This document shows, in pieces, positions 1-9,210 of a stretch of DNA of 64,000 bases. The position numbers and the translations under genes were made by a program. This DNA is from Kiloniella sp. EL199 (GTDB lineage: Bacteria; Pseudomonadota; Alphaproteobacteria; Kiloniellales; Kiloniellaceae). The notes under the pieces are model-generated. The model had not been told where the DNA came from, ran no database searches, and saw only the letters and a list, made by a program, of their open reading frames with translations. Positions within the stretch are counted from its first letter, which is position 1. Every line of letters begins with the position of its first letter. Location: the NCBI RefSeq assembly GCF_900313065.1, contig NZ_OMPU01000006.1, positions 376,295 to 440,294 of the forward strand, given 5' to 3'.

Positions 1-256
1 AGTTCTCACAGCATCTTAGCCCAAATCGCGCTAATGGTTTGCACGCGATGGTAAAACGCATTCAGGCAACAGCTGAGAGCTATTGTTGCGATTAACAATC
101 TTGTTAGTGAAATATTTGCCTACATCATCTTGTAACTTGTTTTTGCTCTCAGAGAAGCTATATATACTCATAAAGAGTATATATAGCTTCTCTGAGATAA
201 AGAGGCTGCACGTATCTCTGCTACCATACCTGTATATATAGAGGTAATAAGCTGAC
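1..256. other. Leader region upstream of nadE, no gene seen
   Basis: No convincing coding sequence is visible on either strand. The only strong structure is a perfect inverted repeat at 147-197, listed separately. The 59 bases between that repeat and the nadE start are AT-rich and could hold the nadE promoter, but no clear -35/-10 pair stands out. Confidence 0.5.
147..197. repeat. Perfect 23-bp inverted repeat (hairpin) upstream of nadE
   Basis: The arms at 147-169 and 175-197 are exact reverse complements (left arm begins TCTCAGAGAAGC) with a 5-nt ATAAA loop. Neither side is followed by a run of T, so it is not a typical intrinsic terminator. It could be the end of an upstream gene lying outside the window, a repeat element, or a processed leader hairpin. 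Confidence 0.75.
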
Positions 257-1972
257 ATGAGCGAAAAACTGACAATTGCCTTTGCGCAAATGAACCCGAC
301 AGTCGGCGATATCCGTGGGAACGCTGATCTAATTCGTGCTGCCCGCAAGAAAGCTGCTGATGCCGGGGCAGATTTGCTGGTTACTCCAGAACTCAGCTTG
401 GTGGGGTATCCGCCGGAAGATCTTGTTCTAAAGCCAGAACTCTTGCTGGAAGCGCAAGCCGAACTACGTAGCCTCATGGCAGATACGGCTGATGGTGGAC
501 CGGGAATACTGGTTGGGGCGCCGATGCCCGATGTAAAGCTACAGGAAAACCCTTTCAAGAAAGCCTTCACGACAACTGGATCAGAAATCTATAACGCCGC
601 TGTTCTTCTGGATGGTGGTAGCCTTGTCGGATGGAAGGGAAAACATTTTCTCTGTGACTATAGTGTTTTTGATGAAAAGCGTGTTTTCAAACAGGGTGCT
701 TTGACAGGACCGTTTTCATTCCGTGGTGTCCGTATTGGTGTTTTTATCTGTGAAGATATGTGGGATGCGGATGTTTGCGAAACACTTGCCGAAGCTGGTG
801 CAGAGATGTTGATTGGAATCAATGGATCCCAGTTCAACGCAGGAAAAACAGATACGCGCCAGCTTTTAGCCATAGAGCGCATCAAGGAATGTGAGCTGCC
901 GCTGGCCTATTTGAACATGGTTGGGGGACAAGATGACATTGTGTTTGATGGTGGGTCTTTTGTTCTGAATGCGGATTGTAGCCTCAAGGCACAGGCCCCG
1001 ATGTTCGATGAGCACTTTATGGTGACCGAATGGCTTAAAAATGCTGATGGGGAGTGGGAATGCCAACCGGCACAGACTGTTGCCCCCGAAGAAGAACTTG
1101 CCGCTATTTATCGTGCCTTGGTACTGGGTGTTCGTGATTATATCCGGAAGAATTGTTTCCCCGGTATTGTCATTGGTATGTCTGGGGGGATTGATTCCGC
1201 GCTTTCTGCCGCAATCGCAGTAGACGCGATTGGTCCGGAGCGGGTGCGTTGTATCATGATGCCGTCGCCCTACACATCTCGGGAAAGCTTGGAAGATGCA
1301 AAGCTTGCTACTGAACTTCTGGGTGTGAAGTACGATTCTATTTCCATTGGCCCGGCGATGAAGGCTTTTGACGAAATGCTGGCTCCGGTGATGGCGGGTA
1401 CCGAGGCGGATACAACAGAAGAGAATATTCAAGCGAGATCACGTGGTCTAACGCTAATGGCGATTTCCAACAAGCTTGGCTTTATGGTGCTTTCCACAGG
1501 CAATAAATCAGAAATGTCGGTTGGCTATGCAACGCTTTATGGTGATATGTGTGGTGGCTATAACGCCCTGAAAGATGTTTATAAAACCAAGGTTTTTGCC
1601 CTTTCACGCTGGCGTAATGAACACAAGCCGGATGACGTTCTTGGACCCGATGGTGCTGTGATGCCGGACAGGATTATCACCAAGCCGCCTTCTGCAGAGT
1701 TAAAACCTGATCAGACAGATCAGGACAGTTTGCCAGAATATGATGTGTTGGATGGTATTCTGGAATGCCTCATCGAAGAAGAATTACCCCTTGTAGATAT
1801 TCTTGCACGGGGATATGACGAGAGCACTGTTCGTCGGGTCTGGCGTATGTTAGACCTTGCAGAATATAAACGCCGTCAATCCGCGCCGGGTGTTCGCGTG
1901 ACAATTCGCGACCTTGCCCGTGATAGACGCTATCCGATCACGAATGCATTTCGCGGTCTTACAAACAGATAA
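257..1972 (+). CDS. nadE: Glutamine-dependent NAD+ synthetase
   Basis: Catalyses the last step of NAD biosynthesis in the cytoplasm: nicotinate adenine dinucleotide is amidated to NAD+ with ATP, using glutamine as nitrogen donor. The N-terminal half (about residues 5-265) is a nitrilase-type glutaminase with the Glu-Lys-Cys triad: E45 in TPELS, a Lys in WKGKHF, and a Cys in FICEDMW near 166. The C-terminal half is the synthetase, with the ATP-binding SGGIDS loop near residue 308. At 571 aa it has the usual two-domain bacterial length. gltX follows after 21 bp, suggesting co-transcription. nadK, for the next step to NADP, lies elsewhere in the window at 34296-35063. Confidence 0.97.
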   Translation: MSEKLTIAFAQMNPTVGDIRGNADLIRAARKKAADAGADLLVTPELSLVGYPPEDLVLKPELLLEAQAELRSLMADTADGGPGILVGAPMPDVKLQENPFKKAFTTTGSEIYNAAVLLDGGSLVGWKGKHFLCDYSVFDEKRVFKQGALTGPFSFRGVRIGVFICEDMWDADVCETLAEAGAEMLIGINGSQFNAGKTDTRQLLAIERIKECELPLAYLNMVGGQDDIVFDGGSFVLNADCSLKAQAPMFDEHFMVTEWLKNADGEWECQPAQTVAPEEELAAIYRALVLGVRDYIRKNCFPGIVIGMSGGIDSALSAAIAVDAIGPERVRCIMMPSPYTSRESLEDAKLATELLGVKYDSISIGPAMKAFDEMLAPVMAGTEADTTEENIQARSRGLTLMAISNKLGFMVLSTGNKSEMSVGYATLYGDMCGGYNALKDVYKTKVFALSRWRNEHKPDDVLGPDGAVMPDRIITKPPSAELKPDQTDQDSLPEYDVLDGILECLIEEELPLVDILARGYDESTVRRVWRMLDLAEYKRRQSAPGVRVTIRDLARDRRYPITNAFRGLTNR

Positions 1973-1993
1973 ATTAGAGATAAAGACGAATTC

Positions 1994-3325
1994 ATGAAAG
2001 TACGCTTTGCTCCTAGCCCAACGGGTCGCCTACATGCTGGAAACGCCCGTATTGCGGTATTGAACTGGCTTATGGCCAAAAAAGCAGGTGGAAGCTTTTT
2101 GCTTCGTCTGGATGATACGGATACTGAACGTTCAACAGAAGAATATGCACAGTCCATTCAAACTGACCTAAAGTGGTTGGGTCTTGAGTGGGATGAGTTT
2201 GCTGTTCAGTCTCATCGTATGGATCGTTATGAGCTTGCAGCGGAAAAACTGAAAGCAGATGGTCGTCTTTATCCTTGCTATGAAACATCAGATGAGCTTG
2301 GTCTAAAGCGAAAGATCGCGTTACAGGCTGGTCGTCCACCGATCTATGATCGCGAAGCTCTGAAGTTAACACCCGAAGATATTGCCAAATACGAAGCTGA
2401 AGGACGTCAGGCTCACTGGCGTTTCAAGCTGGAGCACAAGGATATCGATTGGACAGATCTTGTGCGCGGCGACGTTCATTTTGAAGGGCAACATCTGACT
2501 GATCCCGTACTTATCAGAGAAGATGGCCGGCCTTTGTATACGCTGACATCCTGTGTTGATGATATTGAACTTGAGGTAACGCATGTGTTGCGTGGTGAAG
2601 ACCATGTGTCCAACACTGCAGTACAAGTTCAGCTATTCGAAGCACTTGGTGGCAAGGTCCCAGAATTTGCACATATTTCGCTGATGGTTGGTGCTGACGG
2701 TTCTGGCCTGTCAAAACGCCTTGGTAGTTTGAGTCTTGGGTCTCTTCGTGAAGAAGAAGGGCTGGAGCCAATGGCTTTGAATAGCTATTTGGCACGTCTT
2801 GGCACGCCTGATCCGATCGAAGTTCGTCAGACGCCTGCGGCGTTGACCGAACTGTTTGATATCGCACGTTTTGGTCGTGCGACACCGCGCTTTGATCCTG
2901 TTGAACTGGGACATTTGAACGCCAAGGTTCTGCATGATGCAGACTTTGCATCTATCAAATCCCGTTTGCAGGATGGTTTTGATGAAGAGCTTTGGGAAGT
3001 TGTGCGCCCAAATCTCGAAAAATTGTCTGATACACAATCCTGGTTTGATATCTGTCGAGGTGCTGTGACACCTGATATTGCTGACGAAGATGCTGAATTT
3101 CTGACACTGGCGGCTAAAAAATTACCTGCAGGAGATTGGGATCAGGGCACATGGAAAGCTTTGACCACCCTTCTCAAAAATGAAACTGGCCGTAAGGGTA
3201 AGCAGCTATTTATGCCGCTTCGTAAAGCCTTGACTGGTCAGCAACATGGCCCAGAGTTGGCACAGCTACTGCCTGTTATCGGACGGGAACGTGCTGAAGC
3301 ACGCTTGAATGGGCAAACAGCCTGA
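1994..3325 (+). CDS. gltX: Glutamyl-tRNA synthetase
   Basis: Class I aminoacyl-tRNA synthetase that charges tRNA with glutamate. The HIGH-type motif is HAGN at residues 14-17 after PSPTGRL, followed by the [10 protein letters not shown] segment typical of GluRS. The KMSKS-type motif appears as LSKRLG near residue 238. Length is 443 aa, slightly short of the E. coli enzyme (about 471). Alphaproteobacteria commonly have two GltX paralogues with different preference for tRNA-Glu and tRNA-Gln; this is probably one of the pair, but which tRNA it prefers cannot be told from sequence. It lies 21 bp after nadE and is followed by a hairpin terminator. Confidence 0.95.
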   Translation: MKVRFAPSPTGRLHAGNARIAVLNWLMAKKAGGSFLLRLDDTDTERSTEEYAQSIQTDLKWLGLEWDEFAVQSHRMDRYELAAEKLKADGRLYPCYETSDELGLKRKIALQAGRPPIYDREALKLTPEDIAKYEAEGRQAHWRFKLEHKDIDWTDLVRGDVHFEGQHLTDPVLIREDGRPLYTLTSCVDDIELEVTHVLRGEDHVSNTAVQVQLFEALGGKVPEFAHISLMVGADGSGLSKRLGSLSLGSLREEEGLEPMALNSYLARLGTPDPIEVRQTPAALTELFDIARFGRATPRFDPVELGHLNAKVLHDADFASIKSRLQDGFDEELWEVVRPNLEKLSDTQSWFDICRGAVTPDIADEDAEFLTLAAKKLPAGDWDQGTWKALTTLLKNETGRKGKQLFMPLRKALTGQQHGPELAQLLPVIGRERAEARLNGQTA

Positions 3326-3384
3326 TAACGGCTGTGATGATAGTCGTCGCTATAGCGATTGCTTAAAATTATTGGTGTATATCC

Positions 3385-3415
3385 AAGAAAGAGGTTTAAT
3401 ATAAATCTCTTTCTT
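3385..3415 (+). terminator. Intrinsic terminator after gltX
   Basis: A 14-bp stem (arms 3385-3398 and 3402-3415, one G.U pair) with a 3-nt loop ends in a T-rich tract, between gltX and cysS. Confidence 0.75.
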
Positions 3416-3459
3416 TTATACAATCACTATATTCAACCCCTAGATTTCGGGAAAAGACG

Positions 3460-4845
3460 ATGACGATTAAAGTCCACAATACTCTTGCGCGTGAAAAGCA
3501 GGATTTCGAGCCAATCGATCCTAAAAATGTGCGCATGTATGTCTGTGGGCCGACCGTTTATGATCTGGCGCATGTTGGAAATGCCCGCCCTGTTGTTGTC
3601 TTTGATACCTTTGCACGTCTGCTACGCTACGTATATGGCGCGGAACATGTGACCTATGCCCGTAACATCACAGATGTTGAAGACAAAATTATTGAAGCGT
3701 CTCTGAAATCGGGTGATCCGATCGAAAGTATTACCAAACGCACAACGCAGGCCTATCATGATGATATGGCAGCACTTGGGGCACTTCCACCTGATATTGA
3801 GCCTCGAGCAACGGATCATATTCAGGAAATGATCGACATGACGGCAAAGCTGATTGAAAAAGGGCATGCCTATGAGGCTGAAGGCCACGTGCTCTTTTCT
3901 GTTCAGTCTATGGCGGATTATGGCAAGCTATCCCGTCGCAATCGCGAGGATATGATTGCCGGTGCCCGTGTTGAGGTTGCCCCTTATAAAAAAGACCCTG
4001 CTGATTTCGTGCTTTGGAAACCGAGTAATGATCAACAACCTGGCTGGGACAGCCCTTGGGGCAAAGGTCGTCCAGGCTGGCACATCGAATGCTCTGCCAT
4101 GTCACGCGTTCACTTGGGTGAAACTTTTGATCTTCACGGTGGTGGATTGGATCTTACCTTTCCGCATCATGAAAATGAAATTGCGCAGTCCAAATGCTGC
4201 AATGAGAAACCGTATGTTCGCTACTGGATGCATAATGGCTATGTAGTGGTCAACGGCGAGAAGATGTCCAAATCTCTTGGCAATTTCTTTACCGTTCGGC
4301 AACTTCTGGACGAAGGTCTGAACGGCGAAGCGTTGCGTTTGACCCTGTTGTCTGGTCATTATCGCCAGCCGTTGGACATCACGCGTGAAAAAGTTGCTGA
4401 GTTTAAGACACAGCTTGATCGTTTTTATGGGGCTATACAGGCCGTTGAAAAGATTGAAGCCTCAACCGAAGAGGTTTCAGACGCTTTTCTCGATGCTCTG
4501 AAAGATGACCTGAATACGCCACTGGCCTTGTCTGTGTTGCATGACATTACCACGCAGCTGAATAAAACCACGGACGACCGTAAAAAGAACCGCAAGATTA
4601 TCGCTCAGCTCAAAGGGCAGCTTTTGGCGGGTGGCAAGTTGTTGGGTATTATTCAGCAAGACCCGGACGTCTGGTTTAAGGGCGAGGGTGATGACAGCCA
4701 GAATATTGAGGCATTGATTGCAGAGCGTATCGAGGCCAAAAAGTCCAAAGATTTTCGCCGTGCAGATGCCATTCGTGATGAACTGGCAGCTCAGGGCATT
4801 GAGTTGTTGGATAGCCCCACAGGAACGACCTGGAGACGAAAATAA
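3460..4845 (+). CDS. cysS: Cysteinyl-tRNA synthetase
   Basis: Class I synthetase that charges tRNA-Cys. Zinc ligands of the cysteine-recognition site are visible: C29 in VCGPTVYD, C211 in IECSAMS, H236 and E240 in PHHENEIAQ. The HIGH motif is HVGN (38-41) and the KMSKS motif is intact near 268. At 461 aa it has the standard length. The C-terminal anticodon-binding part ends normally. It is separated from gltX by a terminator, so it is probably its own transcription unit. Confidence 0.97.
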   Translation: MTIKVHNTLAREKQDFEPIDPKNVRMYVCGPTVYDLAHVGNARPVVVFDTFARLLRYVYGAEHVTYARNITDVEDKIIEASLKSGDPIESITKRTTQAYHDDMAALGALPPDIEPRATDHIQEMIDMTAKLIEKGHAYEAEGHVLFSVQSMADYGKLSRRNREDMIAGARVEVAPYKKDPADFVLWKPSNDQQPGWDSPWGKGRPGWHIECSAMSRVHLGETFDLHGGGLDLTFPHHENEIAQSKCCNEKPYVRYWMHNGYVVVNGEKMSKSLGNFFTVRQLLDEGLNGEALRLTLLSGHYRQPLDITREKVAEFKTQLDRFYGAIQAVEKIEASTEEVSDAFLDALKDDLNTPLALSVLHDITTQLNKTTDDRKKNRKIIAQLKGQLLAGGKLLGIIQQDPDVWFKGEGDDSQNIEALIAERIEAKKSKDFRRADAIRDELAAQGIELLDSPTGTTWRRK

Positions 4846-4927
4846 CCTCAGGTGCAATCTCTATTAACGTCTTATGTTGTTTCTGCTCAAGAGATTTATA
4901 AAAGAGGCTTTCTTCTAGCGTGATAGT

Positions 4928-5431
4928 TTAAGAGCTTTCGCCAACTGAAGTTTCTGTCTTGGCTACATTTTCGTCATTCGAAGTTGGTGATAATAGCTCA
5001 TTAATTATATTGTTAATCCGGCTTAGCTTTTCTTGCTGGTTTTCGGTAAGATTTAAGGTGTGACCATTGGGGCCAATATCAGTCTTAAGGGCCTTTGTGA
5101 TCCGGTTATTCACGTATTCCAGTTTCCATTCCATGCCAAAGGGAATTTTTCCGTTGTTGGCTTCTGTCTTTGTGACTGCTTTATGGACCCATTTTTCCAG
5201 TGAGTTGATCTTTTTATCATTGTCTTTTACAGATGGATTGTTTGCTTGAGAACGATAGTCAATTTGTAGTGCCTTCAAGGCTTCTTGCGAAAGGGTAACC
5301 TTGTCTGGTGATCTAGGCTGGTTTGTCGGTGGCGTTTCACTTGATCGCGGGTGATCGTACGTCGAGAGTTTGGGGGGAACTCTTGGAGCGGCATTAGCTC
5401 TGTTTATATTATGAAATAGGTTTATATGCAT
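4928..5431 (-). CDS. Hypothetical protein, 167 aa
   Basis: I do not recognise a family. The start at 5431 is preferred over an upstream Met at 5461 because AAGGA precedes it at good spacing. The N-terminal third is Pro/Ser-rich and probably disordered, with a DKVTLSQEAL motif that many small bacterial proteins carry near their N-terminus. The rest is hydrophilic and predicted mostly helical (EKWVHKAVTK, LTENQQEKLSRI). No signal peptide or membrane segment is seen. It stands alone, convergent with cysS. Confidence 0.7.
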   Translation of the reverse strand: MHINLFHNINRANAAPRVPPKLSTYDHPRSSETPPTNQPRSPDKVTLSQEALKALQIDYRSQANNPSVKDNDKKINSLEKWVHKAVTKTEANNGKIPFGMEWKLEYVNNRITKALKTDIGPNGHTLNLTENQQEKLSRINNIINELLSPTSNDENVAKTETSVGESS

Positions 5432-5614
5432 AAGCTTTTTCCTTAAGGAACAGGTATGCATAATGCAGCATTTTTTGTGCCAATAATGCCAAGCTATTGA
5501 TCTTTTTCAGGTCATTAAGGCTATGGGATTTACTTCCCTGACATAGCATAAATTCCTGGGAAAAAGATGCCGAATAACAATTGTTCGAAAAAATCTCGAT
5601 TTTTGGGAGTGGGG

Positions 5615-6265
5615 CTAGTTATTCGTAAAGGCAATACGAATAGCCATGCCGCCTAAAATTGTTGCCGTCGCCCAACGCAGCAATGTTTTGACACGCTGAC
5701 TTGCTTTCACCTTTGCTGCCGCGAAAGAGGTAAAGAGGATAAGCACAACAAAAACAATGTAGCCGTTGATATTAAACAGAAGTCCTAAGGCGAGTGTTTG
5801 CCACACCACGTCCTGAGGCGCTGCATCAATAAATTGAGGAAGAAAGGCGAGCATAAAAAGGCCGATTTTGGGGTTTAAAAGGTTGGTCATAGCACCTTCC
5901 ATGATAATACGACCATTTTTATATCTGGGTGAGTGTGATTGTTTTCCGTTTTTGGTAGGGCTTTGTGATGGGGTGGTTAGAATTTTATAGGCGATGTAAA
6001 AAAGATAGATTGCACCAGCAATTTTTAGTGTCAGAAAAGCGGTTTCAGAGGCGGCGAGCAGTGCTGATATTCCCAATGCGGAAGCCGTGGCATGCACCAT
6101 TGACCCCAAACTAATTCCCAAAGCAGCCAACAGCCCGGCTTTCTTGCCCTGATGAGTTGTTTTTGCCAGGACATAGGCCATATCAACGCCGGGCGTTAAG
6201 TTCAGGGCAATCCCCGCAAGAATGAAGGGAATAAGTAATGACAAGTCGGGAAGAAGCTGTGGCAT
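5615..6265 (-). CDS. LysE/RhtB-family amino-acid exporter
   Basis: Inner-membrane exporter of the LysE superfamily, which exports amino acids such as lysine, homoserine or threonine, or their analogues. Length (216 aa) is typical. The N-terminal TPGVD motif following the first helix, then the GLLAALGISLG segment, are family signatures. About six hydrophobic segments are visible, and NLLNPKIGLFML in the middle is also characteristic. The substrate cannot be inferred. It is monocistronic on the minus strand, downstream of the DUF805 pair and separated from them by a terminator. Confidence 0.9.
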   Translation of the reverse strand: MPQLLPDLSLLIPFILAGIALNLTPGVDMAYVLAKTTHQGKKAGLLAALGISLGSMVHATASALGISALLAASETAFLTLKIAGAIYLFYIAYKILTTPSQSPTKNGKQSHSPRYKNGRIIMEGAMTNLLNPKIGLFMLAFLPQFIDAAPQDVVWQTLALGLLFNINGYIVFVVLILFTSFAAAKVKASQRVKTLLRWATATILGGMAIRIAFTNN

Positions 6266-6278
6266 GTTTATGACTCAT

Positions 6279-6319
6279 AAAAAAAAAGCCCGTAAGATCT
6301 CATTTATCCTACGGGCTTT
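6279..6319 (-). terminator. Intrinsic terminator after the DUF805 gene
   Basis: Arms 6285-6294 and 6310-6319 pair (AAAGCCCGTA with TACGGGCTTT). Read on the minus strand the stem is followed by a run of about nine T (plus-strand A at 6279-6287), immediately downstream of the gene ending at 6337. Confidence 0.85.
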
Positions 6320-6336
6320 ATGATCAATGAAAAGCT

Positions 6337-6774
6337 TTATTCAAAAACTTCGTTGATATTCTGTTCTTCCGGGAAACGTGATGGGCCAAAACGATTTGGA
6401 CCTGCTGTTCCTCTTAAGAAGCCACATTCAATAAGAACCCAGAAAGCACCGATGATTGGAACAAAAATAATAAGGGTCCACCAGCCGCTTTTATCTCGAT
6501 CGTGCCAACGTTTAATGAGGACGACGATAGAAGGATAGAGGCCAACGATTGCGAATATAGTGCTAAATAAACCACCGCCAGCTTCGATGCTGTAGGTGCC
6601 AATCATAAAGTCCAAAGCGATGAGGACGATGTTGATGATGAAATATGGTAAAACGTATCTTAGCCAATAATCAGACCGCGAAATACGTCCCTTTGGAGAA
6701 AGTAAAAACCATTTCCAGGAAAAGTCCTGGCTACCTGAAGCCACGGGTGGCTGTGTCATTGTGGAATCTGTCAT
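6337..6774 (-). CDS. DUF805 family membrane protein (copy 1)
   Basis: Small inner-membrane protein of unknown function in the DUF805 family. The family hallmark RWHDRDKSGWW lies in the cytoplasmic loop of the second half, and the C-terminus has GPNRFGPSRFPEEQ. Three to four hydrophobic segments are visible. It starts with ATG at 6774 and the N-terminal leader MTDSTMTQPPVASG is intact. The adjacent gene at 6906-7313 is a close paralogue, also on the minus strand and immediately upstream. Confidence 0.88.
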   Translation of the reverse strand: MTDSTMTQPPVASGSQDFSWKWFLLSPKGRISRSDYWLRYVLPYFIINIVLIALDFMIGTYSIEAGGGLFSTIFAIVGLYPSIVVLIKRWHDRDKSGWWTLIIFVPIIGAFWVLIECGFLRGTAGPNRFGPSRFPEEQNINEVFE

Positions 6775-6905
6775 AAAAAAATCCCCCCAGATTCATTGAA
6801 CAAAATATAAGCTAACTTAAAAACGATTTAAGTTGGCGATTTGTATAACATTATTATAGTTGTGATTCTATTGTTTTGTACGCTTTGGCAGTAACGATGA
6901 AGGCT

Positions 6906-7313
6906 TTATTCAAAAATTTCGTTGATATCTTGTTCTTCCGGCAAGCGTGATGGACCAAAGCGGTTAGGACCTTTTGTTCCTTTTAATATGCCATTTTCGA
7001 CAAGAGCCCAAATTGTACCAATAAAAGGGATAAAATTGATAAATATCCACCAACCTTTCTTATCTCGATCGTGCCATCGCTTGATCTGAACAACAACAGA
7101 TGAGTATAGAAATACCAGCATGAATATACTGCTTATAAGGCCATATCCCGAAGCATCGTCAAATGTCCCTAAAGCAATGTCGATAATGATAAGTACAATA
7201 TAGGTAAAAAGGTACGGTAAAAAATATCGTAACCAATAATCTGATCTTGTAATCCGGCCCTTTGAAGAGAATAAGAACCATTTCCAGGAGAATTCTTGAT
7301 TACTTGAAGCCAC
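6906..7313 (-). CDS. DUF805 family membrane protein (copy 2, altered start)
   Basis: Paralogue of the neighbouring DUF805 protein, with the same FSWKWFL, RWHDRDKKGWW and GPNRFGPSRLPEEQ motifs. The open frame begins at a GTG (7313) with no good ribosome-binding site. DNA similarity to copy 1 continues upstream to an ATG at 7342-7344, but one extra base puts that ATG out of frame and leads quickly to a stop. So this copy has either lost the first dozen codons and uses the GTG, or is poorly translated. Everything downstream is intact, which suggests recent damage or genuine use of the internal start. Confidence 0.75.
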   Translation of the reverse strand: MASSNQEFSWKWFLFSSKGRITRSDYWLRYFLPYLFTYIVLIIIDIALGTFDDASGYGLISSIFMLVFLYSSVVVQIKRWHDRDKKGWWIFINFIPFIGTIWALVENGILKGTKGPNRFGPSRLPEEQDINEIFE

Positions 7314-7547
7314 AGGTGGCTGTTACAATTATGGAATCTGTCATAAAAACCTAACTCTGTATATTAACTGAATAACACTGTTTTAGTATGTGCATATGTA
7401 ACATCTTTATAGTTGTAATTCTATCCTGGAAAATTTGTATGACCACTAAGAAAGATCTTTGTTTACAAGGGCTGCAACATTGACCTTTTCGTATCTGTAT
7501 GGTCAAAAGCAGATATAAATCAATTTCACAAAGAAACTTGTAATAAA

Positions 7548-9161
7548 ATGTCGTCAGGATCCGTAAACGAAAACCGCGTTTTTCTATTTGATTCCACGCT
7601 GCGCGATGGTCAGCAGACACAGGGAGTGGATTTCTCTGTTGCTGATAAAATTGCGATTGCGATGGGATTGGATACGATTGGCGTTGATTACGTTGAGGGG
7701 GGATGGCCCGGTGCCAATCCCACGGATAACGAGTTTTTTAATGAACGCCCCGATCTGAAAGCGGCGCAATTCGTTGCTTTTGGAATGACACGCCGCCCCG
7801 GGCGATCCGCTGAAAATGATCCGGGACTTGCGCCGTTGGTCAATTCGGCTGCGGATGCTGTTTGTATTGTGGGCAAGACGTGGGATTTCCATGTGGATGT
7901 GGCGCTGGATATTCCAAGAACAGAAAACATCGACATGATTGGTGAGTCCATTGCCTTTCTGAAAACGCGTAAAAGCGAAGCGATGTTTGATGCGGAACAT
8001 TTCTTTGATGGTTACAAGGCAAATCCACAATTCGCTATGGATTGCCTGTTATCTGCGTACGACGCTGGAGCTCGATGGATCGTTCTTTGCGATACCAACG
8101 GCGGAACTTTGCCGCAGGAAATTCGCCAGATTGTCAGCGAGGTGACGGATAAAATTCCCGGCACGCATCTTGGCATTCATTGTCATAATGATACAGAAAA
8201 TGCTGTGGCGAACTCTCTGGCCGCGGTTGAAGCAGGTGCCCGTCAAATTCAAGGGACTCTTAATGGATTGGGTGAACGTTGTGGCAATGCAAATCTTGTC
8301 TCGCTGATACCATCACTAAAGCTTAAAACGTCTTATGACATTGGTGTTAGTGATGAACAGCTCAAGCGTTTGACCTCTGTTTCTCATATGTTGGATGAAC
8401 GCTTGAATCGTGCTTCATCCAGTAATGCTGCTTATGTCGGACAGTCTGCGTTCACCCATAAAGGTGGTTTACATGTTTCGGCTGTTGAGAAAGACCCGAA
8501 GACCTACGAACACATAAATCCTGAGGATGTTGGTAACAGGCGTCATATTGTCGTGTCGGATCAAGCAGGCCGTTCAAACGTTTTGGCGATGTTCAGGGAT
8601 ATGAATATCAATCTTGATGTTCAGGATAACGGCAAGATGACAACCTTGCTGCAGCGGGTAAAAGATCGGGAATACGAAGGCTATTCCTATGATGGTGCTG
8701 AGGCCAGCTTTGAGTTATTAGCACGACGTGCCTTTGGTGAAGTGCCGAAATATTTCTCTCTTTCGCGCTTTCGGGTCATGGATGATCGGCGCTGGGATGC
8801 AAAGCATAACCTTGTGACTGAATCAGAAGCCACAGTCCGTCTGGACGTTGGCGGGAATGAAATCATGGAAGTCTCGACTGGTAACGGTCCGGTAAACGCG
8901 TTGGATTGTGCCCTACGGAAAGCGTTGTTGCCGTTCTATCCGGAACTTGAGGACATGGTCCTGCTTGATTATAAGGTGCGCATTCTAACGCCACAGGATG
9001 GAACGCGCGCGGTGACCCGTGTGATGATTGAATCGGGGGACGGCACAGGACGTAGGTGGACAACAGTAGGTGTGTCGCCAAATATCATTGATGCGTCTTA
9101 TAATGCGATTAATGATGGCATTACATGGAAGCTTTTCCATGAAAAAGCCAAAAGCATTTAA
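7548..9161 (+). CDS. cimA: (R)-citramalate synthase
   Basis: Condenses pyruvate with acetyl-CoA to citramalate, the threonine-independent route to 2-oxobutyrate for isoleucine. It belongs to the DRE-TIM metallolyase family: STLRDGQQ near residues 16-23 supplies a metal-binding Asp, and H211/H213 in IHCHND are the other metal ligands. NGLGERCGNANL follows. The C-terminal regulatory (LeuA dimer-type) domain spans roughly residues 395-530, giving the 537 aa typical of the CimA/LeuA2 branch rather than 2-isopropylmalate synthase. The substrate is inferred from family resemblance. trmJ follows about 50 bp later. Confidence 0.92.
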   Translation: MSSGSVNENRVFLFDSTLRDGQQTQGVDFSVADKIAIAMGLDTIGVDYVEGGWPGANPTDNEFFNERPDLKAAQFVAFGMTRRPGRSAENDPGLAPLVNSAADAVCIVGKTWDFHVDVALDIPRTENIDMIGESIAFLKTRKSEAMFDAEHFFDGYKANPQFAMDCLLSAYDAGARWIVLCDTNGGTLPQEIRQIVSEVTDKIPGTHLGIHCHNDTENAVANSLAAVEAGARQIQGTLNGLGERCGNANLVSLIPSLKLKTSYDIGVSDEQLKRLTSVSHMLDERLNRASSSNAAYVGQSAFTHKGGLHVSAVEKDPKTYEHINPEDVGNRRHIVVSDQAGRSNVLAMFRDMNINLDVQDNGKMTTLLQRVKDREYEGYSYDGAEASFELLARRAFGEVPKYFSLSRFRVMDDRRWDAKHNLVTESEATVRLDVGGNEIMEVSTGNGPVNALDCALRKALLPFYPELEDMVLLDYKVRILTPQDGTRAVTRVMIESGDGTGRRWTTVGVSPNIIDASYNAINDGITWKLFHEKAKSI

Positions 9162-9210
9162 ACCCCAAAAGCATTTAGTCTAAGGTTTGATTTCGAAAAT
9201 GGAGAATACA

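Noticed and set aside
31..570. Minus-strand frame of 179 codons across the start of nadE
   Set aside because: It is antisense to strongly conserved nadE codons, is Ser/Arg-rich as expected for a shadow frame, and has no ribosome-binding site.
866..1432. Minus-strand 188-codon frame inside nadE
   Set aside because: Shadow of the nadE synthetase domain with no family resemblance or start signal.
9187..9210. Longer N-terminus for trmJ from TTG 9187 or ATG 9199
   Set aside because: GGAG lies 6 bases before GTG 9211, a better start; the extra codons do not match the family. The alternative at 9199 is not fully excluded.
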